Origin: Candidatus Effluviviaceae Genus V sp.
GTDB lineage: Bacteria; Joyebacterota; Joyebacteria; Joyebacterales; Joyebacteraceae
Reading direction: 5' to 3'
DNA length: 45,465 nt
Assembly (NCBI GenBank): GCA_014728125.1
Contig: WJMD01000004.1
Location: 1-45,465, forward strand
The position numbers and the translations under genes are program-made. Positions 16,650 through 24,821 of this stretch are shown piece by piece; position 1 is the stretch's first letter, and the number at the start of each line of letters is the position of its first letter. A model generated the notes under the pieces. The model worked only from the letters and a program-made list of their open reading frames with translations, ran no database searches and had not been told where the DNA came from.

Positions 16650-17780
16650 ATGAGCGAGCGGCCTACTGTCCTCGTTGTGGACGATGAGGAGGCGATCCGG
16701 GATTCCTGCGTACAGGTTCTGACGAAGGCCGGCTACGACTGCCACGCCGGCGTCGACGGCTACCAGGGGCTGTCGCTCGCCCACGAGCTCGAGCCGGACG
16801 TCCTGCTGCTCGACCTCATGATGCCCGGCCTCGACGGGTACGAGGTCCTCGAGCAGGTGATGAACACCCACAAGAACACCGTCGTCATCGTCATCACCGG
16901 CTACGCGACCATCGAGTCGGCCGTCGAGGCGATGAAGCGCGGGGCGTTCGACTTTCTGCCGAAGCCGTTCACCCCCGACGAGCTCCGCCTGATCGTCAAC
17001 AGGGGCCTCGAGCAGCGCAGGCTGCTCCAGGAGACGACCGCCCTTCGCGAAGAGAAGGAGCGGATGAAGCAGTACTTCATCACGATCGTCGCGCACGAGC
17101 TGCGCTCCCCCCTGCTCCTGTCGAAGCAGTACCTCGATCTGGTCGTCGGCGGCAAGATGGGCAAGATCGACGATACGGCCCGGGAGATGCTTGACGGCGC
17201 GCACGGTACGCTCGTCGGCCTGCTCGACATCATCGCCGACTGGCTCAAGCTCGCCCGCATCAACGCCGGGGACATCGCGGGCGGGATGGAGGAGACGAAG
17301 ATCGGCCCTATCCTCGAGAAGGTCATCGAGGACACGATGCCGTTCGCGAAGGACAGGAACATCGACCTCACGCTCGAGAAGCCCGACGAGAGCTGCCCAC
17401 TGAGCGCCCACCCCGAGTCGCTCGAGGTCGTCTTCAAGAACCTCGTTACCAACGCCATCAAGTACAATCGGGAGAACGGGAGCGTGACGGTCTCCGCGCG
17501 CTGCGAGGACGGCCGCCTGCTCGTGTCGGTGGCCGACACCGGAATCGGCATCCCGAAGGAGGAGCAGGGATTCATCTTCGAGGACTTCTTCCGCGTGAAG
17601 AGCTCGAAGACGGCCGACATAGCGGGGACGGGCCTGGGGCTCTCGATCGTCAAGAAGATCGTCGAGGGCCATCACGGGACCGTCGAGCTCGAGTCCCGTG
17701 AGGGAGAGGGCTCGACGTTCACCGTGTCGCTGCCGCCTCTCAAGCACAAGGACGAGGCGGAAGAGGAGGAAGAGGATTAG
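16650..17780 (+). CDS. receiver-histidine kinase hybrid (REC-HisKA-HATPase), cytosolic
   Basis: A 376-residue soluble kinase. The N-terminal receiver (about 5-120) has the acidic pair Asp11/Asp12, phospho-acceptor Asp55 (LLLDLMMPG), Thr83 and Lys105. A coiled linker leads to the dimerisation domain with phospho-acceptor His149 in VAHELRSPL. The ATPase domain shows NAIKYNRENG (N box), DTGIGIP (G1) and GTGLGLSIVKK (G2). A very acidic tail (EEEEED) ends it. A receiver in front of a kinase without transmembrane segments means it takes its input from another phospho-donor or a cytosolic partner. It is the first gene of the operon divergent from the hydrogenase, preceded by GAGGAGG. Confidence 0.92.
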   Translation: MSERPTVLVVDDEEAIRDSCVQVLTKAGYDCHAGVDGYQGLSLAHELEPDVLLLDLMMPGLDGYEVLEQVMNTHKNTVVIVITGYATIESAVEAMKRGAFDFLPKPFTPDELRLIVNRGLEQRRLLQETTALREEKERMKQYFITIVAHELRSPLLLSKQYLDLVVGGKMGKIDDTAREMLDGAHGTLVGLLDIIADWLKLARINAGDIAGGMEETKIGPILEKVIEDTMPFAKDRNIDLTLEKPDESCPLSAHPESLEVVFKNLVTNAIKYNRENGSVTVSARCEDGRLLVSVADTGIGIPKEEQGFIFEDFFRVKSSKTADIAGTGLGLSIVKKIVEGHHGTVELESREGEGSTFTVSLPPLKHKDEAEEEEED

Positions 17781-17834
17781 GCGGGCGCGTGCTGCGCCCG
17801 AACACGGATCCCCTGAGGTGAGAGGAGCGGACGC

Positions 17835-18119
17835 ATGCCGAGCGAGGGCAAGTTCAAGCACGTCCAGGTGTACTGCCCGGAGTGCCGGAAGATGATCTCT
17901 CCGGGCGAGTATGCGATGTGCCCCTACTTCGAGGCGGCCTCGCTTGACGTGAACGACGCGGAGCAGGTGTTCGAGCAGCTCTTCACCTGCCACGTCAAGT
18001 GCGGCACGAAGATCCAGTATCACTACTACAAGGACGGCGAGCGCGTCACGACCACGATGGACCCGGTCGAGAACGAAGAGATGCTCAAGGAGATCCTGAA
18101 GAAGGTGCTGAACCACTAG
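17835..18119 (+). CDS. small Cys-rich (zinc/Fe-S-binding?) protein of unknown function
   Basis: A 94-residue protein I do not recognise. Cysteines come as CPEC (14, 17), Cys29 and CHVKC (52, 56), enough for one zinc or Fe-S site. The middle is acidic and the C-terminal helix (ENEEMLKEILKKVLNH) is charged. SD GAGGTGAGAGGAG precedes the ATG. It lies 54 bases after the kinase gene and 13 bases before the first stand-alone receiver, so it is part of the operon. A redox- or metal-sensing adaptor for the kinase is plausible but unproven. Confidence 0.75.
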   Translation: MPSEGKFKHVQVYCPECRKMISPGEYAMCPYFEAASLDVNDAEQVFEQLFTCHVKCGTKIQYHYYKDGERVTTTMDPVENEEMLKEILKKVLNH

Positions 18120-18132
18120 GCAGGAGGCAGCG

Positions 18133-18519
18133 GTGGCTGGGAAACACGTCCTCATCGTCGACGACGACATGGACTTCGTGAAGCTCTACTCCCTGTTCCT
18201 CAGGAACAACGGATTCGAGGTCGATGCGGCCTACAGCGCCGCGGAGGCCATGGACGCGCTCGAGAAGGCCGATCCCGACATCGTCGTCCTCGACGTCATG
18301 ATGGAGCACTTCGACTCGGGCTTCAACGTCAGCAGGTCCATCAAGGAGAAGTACCCCGACCTCCCGGTGATCCTGTTGACCGCCATCGGCGAGGAGACGG
18401 GGCTCGACTTCGAACCGAAGGACGACGACGAGCGCGAGCTCATGCACGCCGACGGTTTCCTCAACAAGGGCTCCGACCCCGAGGAGCTGCTCGCCAGGAT
18501 CAACTCGCTCCTGAGCTAG
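18133..18519 (+). CDS. stand-alone response regulator receiver, atypical
   Basis: A 128-residue single receiver without output domain, starting at GTG behind AGGAGG. Conserved phosphorylation residues are present: Asp10-12, Asp54 (VVLDVMM), Thr83 (LLTAIG) and Lys112 (FLNKG). Two features are odd. The usual Pro after DxxM is missing (DVMMEHFDSGF), and the Thr-to-Lys distance is 29 residues, about 7 more than in CheY-like proteins; the extra acidic segment is PKDDDEREL. It probably relays phosphate or binds a partner near the hydrogenase and transhydrogenase. Its closest relative in the window is the receiver at 18635-19054. Confidence 0.9.
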   Translation: MAGKHVLIVDDDMDFVKLYSLFLRNNGFEVDAAYSAAEAMDALEKADPDIVVLDVMMEHFDSGFNVSRSIKEKYPDLPVILLTAIGEETGLDFEPKDDDERELMHADGFLNKGSDPEELLARINSLLS

Positions 18520-18634
18520 TTCCTCCCGGCGCCGGGTCCCGACCCCCGGGCCTGCGCCGGAGCGATGACTGGCACCCGTTCATGAACCGTCCGCCGCCCA
18601 ACGCAGCGGTCCCGCTGGAAAGGGAGGAGGTTCC

Positions 18635-19054
18635 GTGCCGGAGAAGAAGAGGATCCTCATCATCGACGACAACGCGCATTTCGTGAAGATGAACCGGACG
18701 GCGCTGGAGGCGGCGGGCTACGAGGTCGAGGCCGCCTACAACGCCGAGGAGGGCTTCACGAAGGTCGAGTACGGACAACCCGATGCCATCGTCCTCGACC
18801 TCATGATGGAGCGACACGACTCCGGCTTCAAGCTCGCGAAGAAGCTCAAGACGCACCCTGTCTACCGCGACATTCCCGTTCTCATGCTGACGGCCGTCGG
18901 CGAGGCGACCGGCTACCGCTTCACCATGGAGGAGGACGGGTACTGGATGAACACCGACGATTTCGCCGACAAGCCGCTCCCCCCGGACGAGCTCATCTCT
19001 CGACTTGAGAAGCTGATGTCGGGGAACCGGGAGGACGAGAAGGACGCAGCCTGA
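18635..19054 (+). CDS. stand-alone response regulator receiver, atypical (second copy)
   Basis: A 139-residue single receiver, GTG start behind GGGAGGAGG. Key residues: Asp11/Asp12, Asp55 (VLDLMM), Thr86 (MLTAVG), Lys113 (FADKPLPP). Like its neighbour it lacks the DxxMP proline, has MMERHDSGF, and carries an insert between Thr86 and Lys113 (about 5 residues beyond CheY spacing, FTMEEDGYWMN). A charged tail follows (NREDEKDAA). The pair probably arose by duplication followed by divergence, so the two may differ in partner. No DNA-binding domain is encoded. A 115-base gap without obvious signals separates them. Confidence 0.9.
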   Translation: MPEKKRILIIDDNAHFVKMNRTALEAAGYEVEAAYNAEEGFTKVEYGQPDAIVLDLMMERHDSGFKLAKKLKTHPVYRDIPVLMLTAVGEATGYRFTMEEDGYWMNTDDFADKPLPPDELISRLEKLMSGNREDEKDAA

Positions 19055-19135
19055 CCCGCTCAGGCTGCGACGGCCGCTCCGCGGGTGCGGGGCGCGACGA
19101 CCGCGGGCGGAACGCGACCACGAGGGAGCTTCACC

Positions 19136-21412
19136 GTGTCTGAAACGGCCACCGGAAAGAGGACGTGGACGAGAAATGAGATCGTCGAGATCAGGGACCT
19201 CTCCCCCGAGATCAAGCTCTGGAAGGTCTACTGCCCCGAGATCGCGCGGGCGGTGAGACCGGGGCAGTTCGTCGTCTTCCGAGCGAACGACTACGCGGAG
19301 AGGATCCCGCTGACGGTCGCGGACTTCGATCGGGACAGCGGGCTCATCACTGTCATCTTCCAGACGGTGGGCGCCTCGACGAAGAAGATGGCACTCCTCG
19401 GGAAGGGCGCCGTCGTCATGGACGTCGTCGGGCCCCTCGGCCACGCGAGCGACATCGAGAACTACGGGACCGTCGTGGTCGTCGGCGGCGGGATCGGCGT
19501 CGCGCCCGTCTACCCGATAGCCGGCGCCCTTCACGAGGCGGGCAACAGGCTCATCTCGATCGTCGGCGCCCGCACGAAGGACCTTCTCATTCTCGAGGAC
19601 GAGATGCGCGCCATCTCGGACGAGATCATCGTGACGACCGACGACGGGAGCCACGGAGAACACGGCTTCGTAACCGACGCTCTGAAGGAGGTCCTCGACC
19701 GCGACGAGTCGGTCAACCGGGTGGTCGCCATCGGCCCGGTCGTCATGATGCGGGCCGTGGCGAACGCCACCCGCGGACGGGAGATCCCGACGATCGCCTC
19801 CCTGAACTCCGTCATGATCGACGCGACAGGCATGTGCGGCTGCTGCCGCGTGACCGTCGGCGACGACACGAAGTTCGCCTGCGTTGACGGACCGGAGTTC
19901 GACGCTCACCTCGTCGACTTCGACGAGCTCATGCGCCGACAGGCCATGTACGAACGCGAGGAGTACCGGGCGCTCTGGCATCACGAGTGCATGCTGGAGG
20001 CGGCGGCCGCAGAGATCGAGAAGGCGGAGTCCCGCATACCGATGCCCAAGCAGGACCACAGAGCCCGGGTCAACAACTTCAACGAGGTCGCCCTCGGCTA
20101 CTCGCGCGAGATGGCCCAGCAGGAGGCACTGCGCTGCCTTCAGTGCAAGAAGGCACCGTGCATCTCCGGCTGCCCGGTCGAGATCGACATTCCGGCCTTC
20201 GTCAGACTGGTGCAGTCGGGTGACTTCCTCGGCGCCATCCGGAAGGTCAAGGAGAAGAACAGTCTTCCGGGCATCTGCGGCCGCGTCTGCCCCCAGGAGG
20301 AGCAGTGTGAGACCGCCTGCGTGCTATCGAACAAGCAGCAGCCCGTCGCCATCGGCAGGCTCGAGCGGTTCGTTGCCGACTACGAGCTCGAACAGGGCGA
20401 GGTGCGGGCCCCCACGATCAAGGACCGCACCGGGCACAGGGTCGCCGTCGTCGGTGCGGGCCCGGCGGGCCTCACCGTCGCCGGAGAGCTCGCCAAGCTC
20501 GGACACAACGTGACCGTCTTCGAGGCGCTCCACAAGCCGGGCGGCGTACTGGTCTACGGCATTCCTGAGTTCAGGCTGCCGAAGTCGATCGTTCAGGTCG
20601 AGTGCGACTACGTCATGAAGCTCGGTGTCGATTTCAGGACGAGCCACGTGGTCGGTCAGCTCGGAACGCTCCAGTCGCTCTTCGAGGACGGCTACGAGGC
20701 GGTCTTCGTCGCGACCGGCGCGGGCCTCCCCTACTTCATGAACATCCCCGGTGAGAACCTGAACGGCGTCTACTCCGCCAACGAGTTCCTCACGCGCACC
20801 AATCTCATGAAGGCCTACCTCTTCCCCGAGTACGACACGCCGATCCGCGTCGGCCACCGCGTCGCCGTCGTCGGAGGCGGCAACGTCGCGATGGACTCGG
20901 CCCGCTGCGCCATGCGACTCGGCGCCGACGAGGTGTCGATCGTCTATCGCCGCTCCCGCAAGGAGATGCCGGCCCGCGACGAGGAGATCGAGAACGCCGT
21001 CGAGGAGGGCGTCATCCTCCGGAACCTCAGGAACCCGGTCCGTCTGATCGACGACGGCAACGGCTGGGTGAAGGAGATGGAACTCATCGAGATGGAGCTC
21101 GGCGAGCCGGACGCCTCGGGCCGAAGGCGCCCGATCCCCATCGAGGGCAGCGAGCACACGATCCCGGTCGACGTCGTCGTTATGGCCATCGGACAGGGGC
21201 CGAACCCGCTGCTCACGACCTCGACGAAGGACCTCGAACTCAACAAGTGGGGCAACATCGTCGCCGACGAGGAGACCGGGAAGACCAGCATGAAGGGCGT
21301 TTTCGCCGGCGGCGACATCGTGACCGGCGCGGCGACCGTCATCCTTGCGATGGGAGCCGGGAAGAAGGCCGCGCGCGCGATAGACGAGTATCTCGCGACC
21401 GGCGAGTGGTAG
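19136..21412 (+). CDS. nfnAB: fused NfnA-NfnB, ferredoxin:NADP+ transhydrogenase (NADH-dependent)
   Basis: A natural fusion of about 758 residues. The first ~270 residues are an FNR-like NfnA part: VRPGQFVVFRAND, RIPLTVADFD (FAD), VVVVGGGIGVAPVYP (NAD(P)) and the [2Fe-2S] ligands in GMCGCCRVTVGDDTKFAC. The rest is GltD-like NfnB: [4Fe-4S] motifs CLQCKKAPCISGCP and CGRVCPQEEQC, the FAD fold VAVVGAGPAGLTVAGELA, the NADPH fold VAVVGGGNVAMDSARCAM, and FAGGDIVTGAATVILAMGAG. NfnAB couples NADH and ferredoxin to NADPH by flavin-based bifurcation; related sulfide dehydrogenase (SudAB) activity is possible. I chose GTG 19136 (SD GAGGGAG) over GTG 19085, which has no SD. It lies between receivers and a sensor kinase, an unusual setting. 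Confidence 0.88.
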   Translation: MSETATGKRTWTRNEIVEIRDLSPEIKLWKVYCPEIARAVRPGQFVVFRANDYAERIPLTVADFDRDSGLITVIFQTVGASTKKMALLGKGAVVMDVVGPLGHASDIENYGTVVVVGGGIGVAPVYPIAGALHEAGNRLISIVGARTKDLLILEDEMRAISDEIIVTTDDGSHGEHGFVTDALKEVLDRDESVNRVVAIGPVVMMRAVANATRGREIPTIASLNSVMIDATGMCGCCRVTVGDDTKFACVDGPEFDAHLVDFDELMRRQAMYEREEYRALWHHECMLEAAAAEIEKAESRIPMPKQDHRARVNNFNEVALGYSREMAQQEALRCLQCKKAPCISGCPVEIDIPAFVRLVQSGDFLGAIRKVKEKNSLPGICGRVCPQEEQCETACVLSNKQQPVAIGRLERFVADYELEQGEVRAPTIKDRTGHRVAVVGAGPAGLTVAGELAKLGHNVTVFEALHKPGGVLVYGIPEFRLPKSIVQVECDYVMKLGVDFRTSHVVGQLGTLQSLFEDGYEAVFVATGAGLPYFMNIPGENLNGVYSANEFLTRTNLMKAYLFPEYDTPIRVGHRVAVVGGGNVAMDSARCAMRLGADEVSIVYRRSRKEMPARDEEIENAVEEGVILRNLRNPVRLIDDGNGWVKEMELIEMELGEPDASGRRRPIPIEGSEHTIPVDVVVMAIGQGPNPLLTTSTKDLELNKWGNIVADEETGKTSMKGVFAGGDIVTGAATVILAMGAGKKAARAIDEYLATGEW

Positions 21413-21493
21413 CCTCGACTCGTGCGGCCGGTTCGATACGACGACCGGCGGGCGACCGGTGCGTCGGCGAACTCCGTCCCCGGAGTGCCTCAG

Positions 21494-23419
21494 ATGATAT
21501 TCCCCCTCAGAACGAGACTGGCGGCGAGCATCGTCATCGTCGTCCTCGCGATGGGCGTCGTCTCGACGATCGTCGGGACGCGCCTTTTCGCCGACAGCCT
21601 CGTGCGCCAGGTTCAGCAGGGCGTCGAGCAGGACCTCAACACCGCGTACCTCGTCTACGAGAGCCGCCTGCGCGAGGTCGAGACGAGCATCCTACTGGCG
21701 GCCAACGACGCCGAGGTCGTTCGTCCGATCACTGTCGACCGTCCCGGAACGCTCGCGAGCGTTCTCTCCAGGATCAGAGAGCGGCGGGGGCTCGACTTCC
21801 TGACGGTGACGGACGCAGAAGGCATCGTGATCGCGCGTGTCACGGGCGGCGCGGGGGTCGGCGACGACCGCGGCGGCGAGCCGCTTGTGGGAAGGGTTCT
21901 CGAGACGGACGAGCCGGTGCGCGGGACCGTCCTCATGGAGGCGGAACGCCTGGCGCTGGAACGCGCAGGTCTCGCCGACTCCGCCCGGATCGGGGTCCTC
22001 GAGACGCCCAGAGCTCGTCCGACGGAGCGCTCGGAGATCAGCGAGGGCATGGTGCTGGCCTCCGGCGCACCGGTCCGCGTGGGCGGCCGAACGGTCGGGA
22101 TGGTATACGGAGGCGTTCTGCTCAACCGGCGCGAGGAGATCGTCGACAACGTCAAGCAGACGGCCTACGGCGGCGAGACGTGGAAGGGCAAGGAGATCGG
22201 GACGGCGACCATCTTCCGCGACGACACGCGCATCGCCACGAACGTCCTCGACGCCGGCGGCGACCGCGCCATCGGGACCCGCGTGTCGGAGGAGGTCTAC
22301 GAGAAGGTCGTCGGCGAGGGCGAGCGCTGGATTGCGAGGGCCTTCGTCGTGGACGACTGGTACATCACTGCCTACGGTCCGATCCGCGACCTCGGCGGCA
22401 GGGTCGTCGGGATGCTCTACGTGGGCGTTCTCGCGGACAAGTTCGACGCCATCCGTGCGCAGACCGTCTGGACTTTCGCCGGCGTCAGTGTCGCCGGTAT
22501 GGTCCTGGCGCTCGTCATCGCCAGCATACTCTCGACAGGCATCCTTCGCCCCATTCGGCACCTCCTTCAGGCCTCGCGCGAGATCGCGAAGGGCAACTTC
22601 AAGACGCGTGTCGACATCGACCCGAACGCGGCGAACGAGCTCGTCGAACTGGGCGAGTCGTTCAACTTCATGGCGCAGTCGATCGCGGAGCGCGACGAGC
22701 GCCTCCAGGAGAACGCCAGGAAGATGACCGAGTCGAAGAAGCTGGCCACACTCGGACAGCTCGCGGCCGGCATCGCTCACGAGATCAACAACCCGCTGGG
22801 CGGGATCCTCATGTACAGCCACATGCTCCGGGAGGACCTGAAGAAGGAGGAGAACCGCGAGAACGTTGTGAAGATCGGCCGCGAGGCCGACCGCTGCAAG
22901 AGGATCGTCAAGGGGCTCCTCGATTTCGCCAGGCAGACCCGCCCCGAGCGCTCGGAGTCCAATCTGAACCACATTCTGAACGAGGTCGTTGCGCTTCTTG
23001 AGCAGCAGGCGATCTTCAGGAACATCGAACTCGAGCGCGACCTCTCCCCGAGCCTGCCGCTCATCGAGGTCGACGTGACGCAGATTCAGGAGGTCTTCAT
23101 GAACATCATCCTGAACGCGTCACAGGCCATGGAGGGTAAGGGGACGATCCGCATCGCGACGCGCCTCGTAGAGGACGGCGGGGCCGTGGAGATCGAGCTC
23201 GGCGACACGGGGCCGGGGATCCCGCCGGACGACATCGACAAGATCTTCGAGCCGTTCTACACAACGAAGGAGGTCGGGCGGGGTACGGGCCTCGGGCTCT
23301 CGATCGCGTACGGTATCGTCGAGAGACACCAGGGGTCGATCCGCGTCGAGAGCGAGGAGGGTAAGGGAACGACGTTCTTCATCCGGCTGCCTGTCCCGGA
23401 GCAGCCGCCGCCGATGTGA
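21494..23419 (+). CDS. membrane sensor histidine kinase with extracytoplasmic Cache-type domain
   Basis: A 641-residue kinase from ATG 21494 (CGGAG 9 bases upstream); a GTG at 21422 lacks an SD and adds a non-membrane leader. Order: TM1 about 10-32, large extracytoplasmic sensor of Cache type (about 35-320, including VVDDWYITAYGPIRD and VVGMLYVGVL), TM2 about 324-348, HAMP (LRPIRHLLQASREIAKGNF), coiled coil, phospho-acceptor His429 in IAHEINNPLGG, then ATPase boxes NASQAMEGKG, DTGPGIPPDD and GTGLGLSIAYG. The NtrB-like HEINNPLGG box and the lack of a linked output protein suggest it feeds the receivers of the same operon (inference). A terminator follows at 23441. Confidence 0.9.
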   Translation: MIFPLRTRLAASIVIVVLAMGVVSTIVGTRLFADSLVRQVQQGVEQDLNTAYLVYESRLREVETSILLAANDAEVVRPITVDRPGTLASVLSRIRERRGLDFLTVTDAEGIVIARVTGGAGVGDDRGGEPLVGRVLETDEPVRGTVLMEAERLALERAGLADSARIGVLETPRARPTERSEISEGMVLASGAPVRVGGRTVGMVYGGVLLNRREEIVDNVKQTAYGGETWKGKEIGTATIFRDDTRIATNVLDAGGDRAIGTRVSEEVYEKVVGEGERWIARAFVVDDWYITAYGPIRDLGGRVVGMLYVGVLADKFDAIRAQTVWTFAGVSVAGMVLALVIASILSTGILRPIRHLLQASREIAKGNFKTRVDIDPNAANELVELGESFNFMAQSIAERDERLQENARKMTESKKLATLGQLAAGIAHEINNPLGGILMYSHMLREDLKKEENRENVVKIGREADRCKRIVKGLLDFARQTRPERSESNLNHILNEVVALLEQQAIFRNIELERDLSPSLPLIEVDVTQIQEVFMNIILNASQAMEGKGTIRIATRLVEDGGAVEIELGDTGPGIPPDDIDKIFEPFYTTKEVGRGTGLGLSIAYGIVERHQGSIRVESEEGKGTTFFIRLPVPEQPPPM

Positions 23420-23440
23420 TCCGCGAGAGAGCCCTCACCA

Positions 23441-23470
23441 CGCCCGGGCGCTAGCGTCCGGGCGTTCTTC
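23441..23470 (+). terminator. intrinsic terminator of the kinase/transhydrogenase operon
   Basis: ACGCCCGG (23441-23448) pairs with CCGGGCGT (23459-23466), and the inner CGC/GCG with a G-T pair lengthens the stem. TTCTTCCTCTCC follows on the plus strand. It overlaps the stop codon of the convergent flippase gene, so both genes share the end. Confidence 0.68.
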
Positions 23471-24821
23471 CTCTCCTTCTCTGAACCAGGCTCCTGAGGA
23501 ACCCCGAGATCAGCCGCACGTCCTCGCGCTTCGGCACGAGGGCCTCGCGGATCGGCACGCCGGAGAGCCTGCGGAAGAAGACCAGCATCACCACGCTCTG
23601 CACCGTGTACGAGACGGTCGAGGCCCAGGCGGCGCCGACGATACCGTGCCGCGGGATCCAGACGAGACAGAGGACGACGTTCAGGCCGAACGCGGCGGCC
23701 GTCGCGATCGTGTGGTAGATGCGCCTGTCGCGTCCCGACAGGTCGCTCGAGAGGATCCGTGCGGCCGTCAGGGCGACGATGCCGGGAACGAGCACGCGAA
23801 ACGGCGCCAGCGAGCCCGCGTACTCGGCGCCGTAGAAGAGCGTGAGCAGGGGGCGGCTGAGCAGGTAGAGCACGATGGCCGCGAGCGCGGTCAGGGCCAG
23901 CGAGGACCTGAGCACGCGCGGCGTCAGACGGTTTGCGTCGTCGACCTCCAGCGATGAGAGTTTCGGGAAGAGCACGACCTGGACCGACTGCGGAATATGG
24001 GAGAGCTTCTCCGCCAGGATGACGGCGATCGAGTAGAGCCCCTGTGCCGGGAGCCCGGCGAACGAGAGCACGAGGAACATGTCGAAGCGGTAGGTGAACT
24101 GGATGAGGACGTTCCCGATGTGTCCCTGGAGGCCGTACACGAAGGAGCGCTTGAGGAGCTCCTTCGTCGGACGCTCGAAGAGCGGCCTCCCTCCGGCCTC
24201 GCGGCGCGCCACGCGGAAGGCGAGCAGCGTCACGGTCGCCTCGCTCGCCATGTAGGCGAAGATCGCCCCCTGTACGCCGCCCTTGAGCACCAGCAGGTTG
24301 ACCAGCATGAACACGAGGAGCGCGGCCGCCTGCAGGAGATTGGCCGCGTTGAACCACCGGATGCGCTGGAGGCCCAGGAGAAGGGCGATCGAGAGGTACT
24401 TCGCGATGAGGATCGGCACGAGCGCCGCGGCCGACACGAGGATCGTCCGGAAGGCCTCCGTTCCGACGCCGTCGTAGAGCCGGACGAAGACGAGATAGGC
24501 CGGGACGAGGATCGCGGAGAGAACGAGCGTCAGGACGGCGCTCTGACTGTTGATCTGACCCAGGCTGTAGCGCTTCCGCGAGAGGAAGTACGTGTGCGCC
24601 GCGTCGACGCCGAGGAGGCCGATGAAGGCGAAGGTCGTCGGGAAGATGACGGCCGACGCGTACGATCCCTGACCCTCCGTGCCGAGCAGGCGGGCCACGA
24701 GGATCGATGTCGGAATGTTGACGAGGACGGTCCCGACGCGGGTGCCGAAGGTCATCAGACTGTGGCGGAGGACGGTCCTCGCGGGCGTCTCGGCCGCCCC
24801 GACGTTCAGATCCTCGTTCAC
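23451..24821 (-). CDS. oligosaccharide flippase (Wzx/MVF family), second copy
   Basis: A 456-residue multi-spanning protein. The start is GTG 24821 behind GGAGGCGAC and overlaps the stop of the glycosyltransferase by four bases (GTGA); longer frames have no SD and run antisense-like through the neighbour. VLRHSLMTFGTRVGTVLVNIP and the segment GTEGQGSYASAVIFPTTFAFIG are typical of polysaccharide export proteins, with about 12-14 hydrophobic helices, and a basic tail (RRRGRTPGR). It should flip lipid-linked sugar units made with the help of the coupled GT4 enzyme. It is only distantly similar to the flippase at 6839-8389. Confidence 0.87.
   Translation of the reverse strand: MNEDLNVGAAETPARTVLRHSLMTFGTRVGTVLVNIPTSILVARLLGTEGQGSYASAVIFPTTFAFIGLLGVDAAHTYFLSRKRYSLGQINSQSAVLTLVLSAILVPAYLVFVRLYDGVGTEAFRTILVSAAALVPILIAKYLSIALLLGLQRIRWFNAANLLQAAALLVFMLVNLLVLKGGVQGAIFAYMASEATVTLLAFRVARREAGGRPLFERPTKELLKRSFVYGLQGHIGNVLIQFTYRFDMFLVLSFAGLPAQGLYSIAVILAEKLSHIPQSVQVVLFPKLSSLEVDDANRLTPRVLRSSLALTALAAIVLYLLSRPLLTLFYGAEYAGSLAPFRVLVPGIVALTAARILSSDLSGRDRRIYHTIATAAAFGLNVVLCLVWIPRHGIVGAAWASTVSYTVQSVVMLVFFRRLSGVPIREALVPKREDVRLISGFLRSLVQRRRGRTPGR

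Noticed and set aside
19085-19135. Upstream GTG start for the NfnAB fusion
   Set aside because: No SD; adds 17 residues not seen in NfnA proteins. GTG 19136 has GAGGGAG at good spacing.
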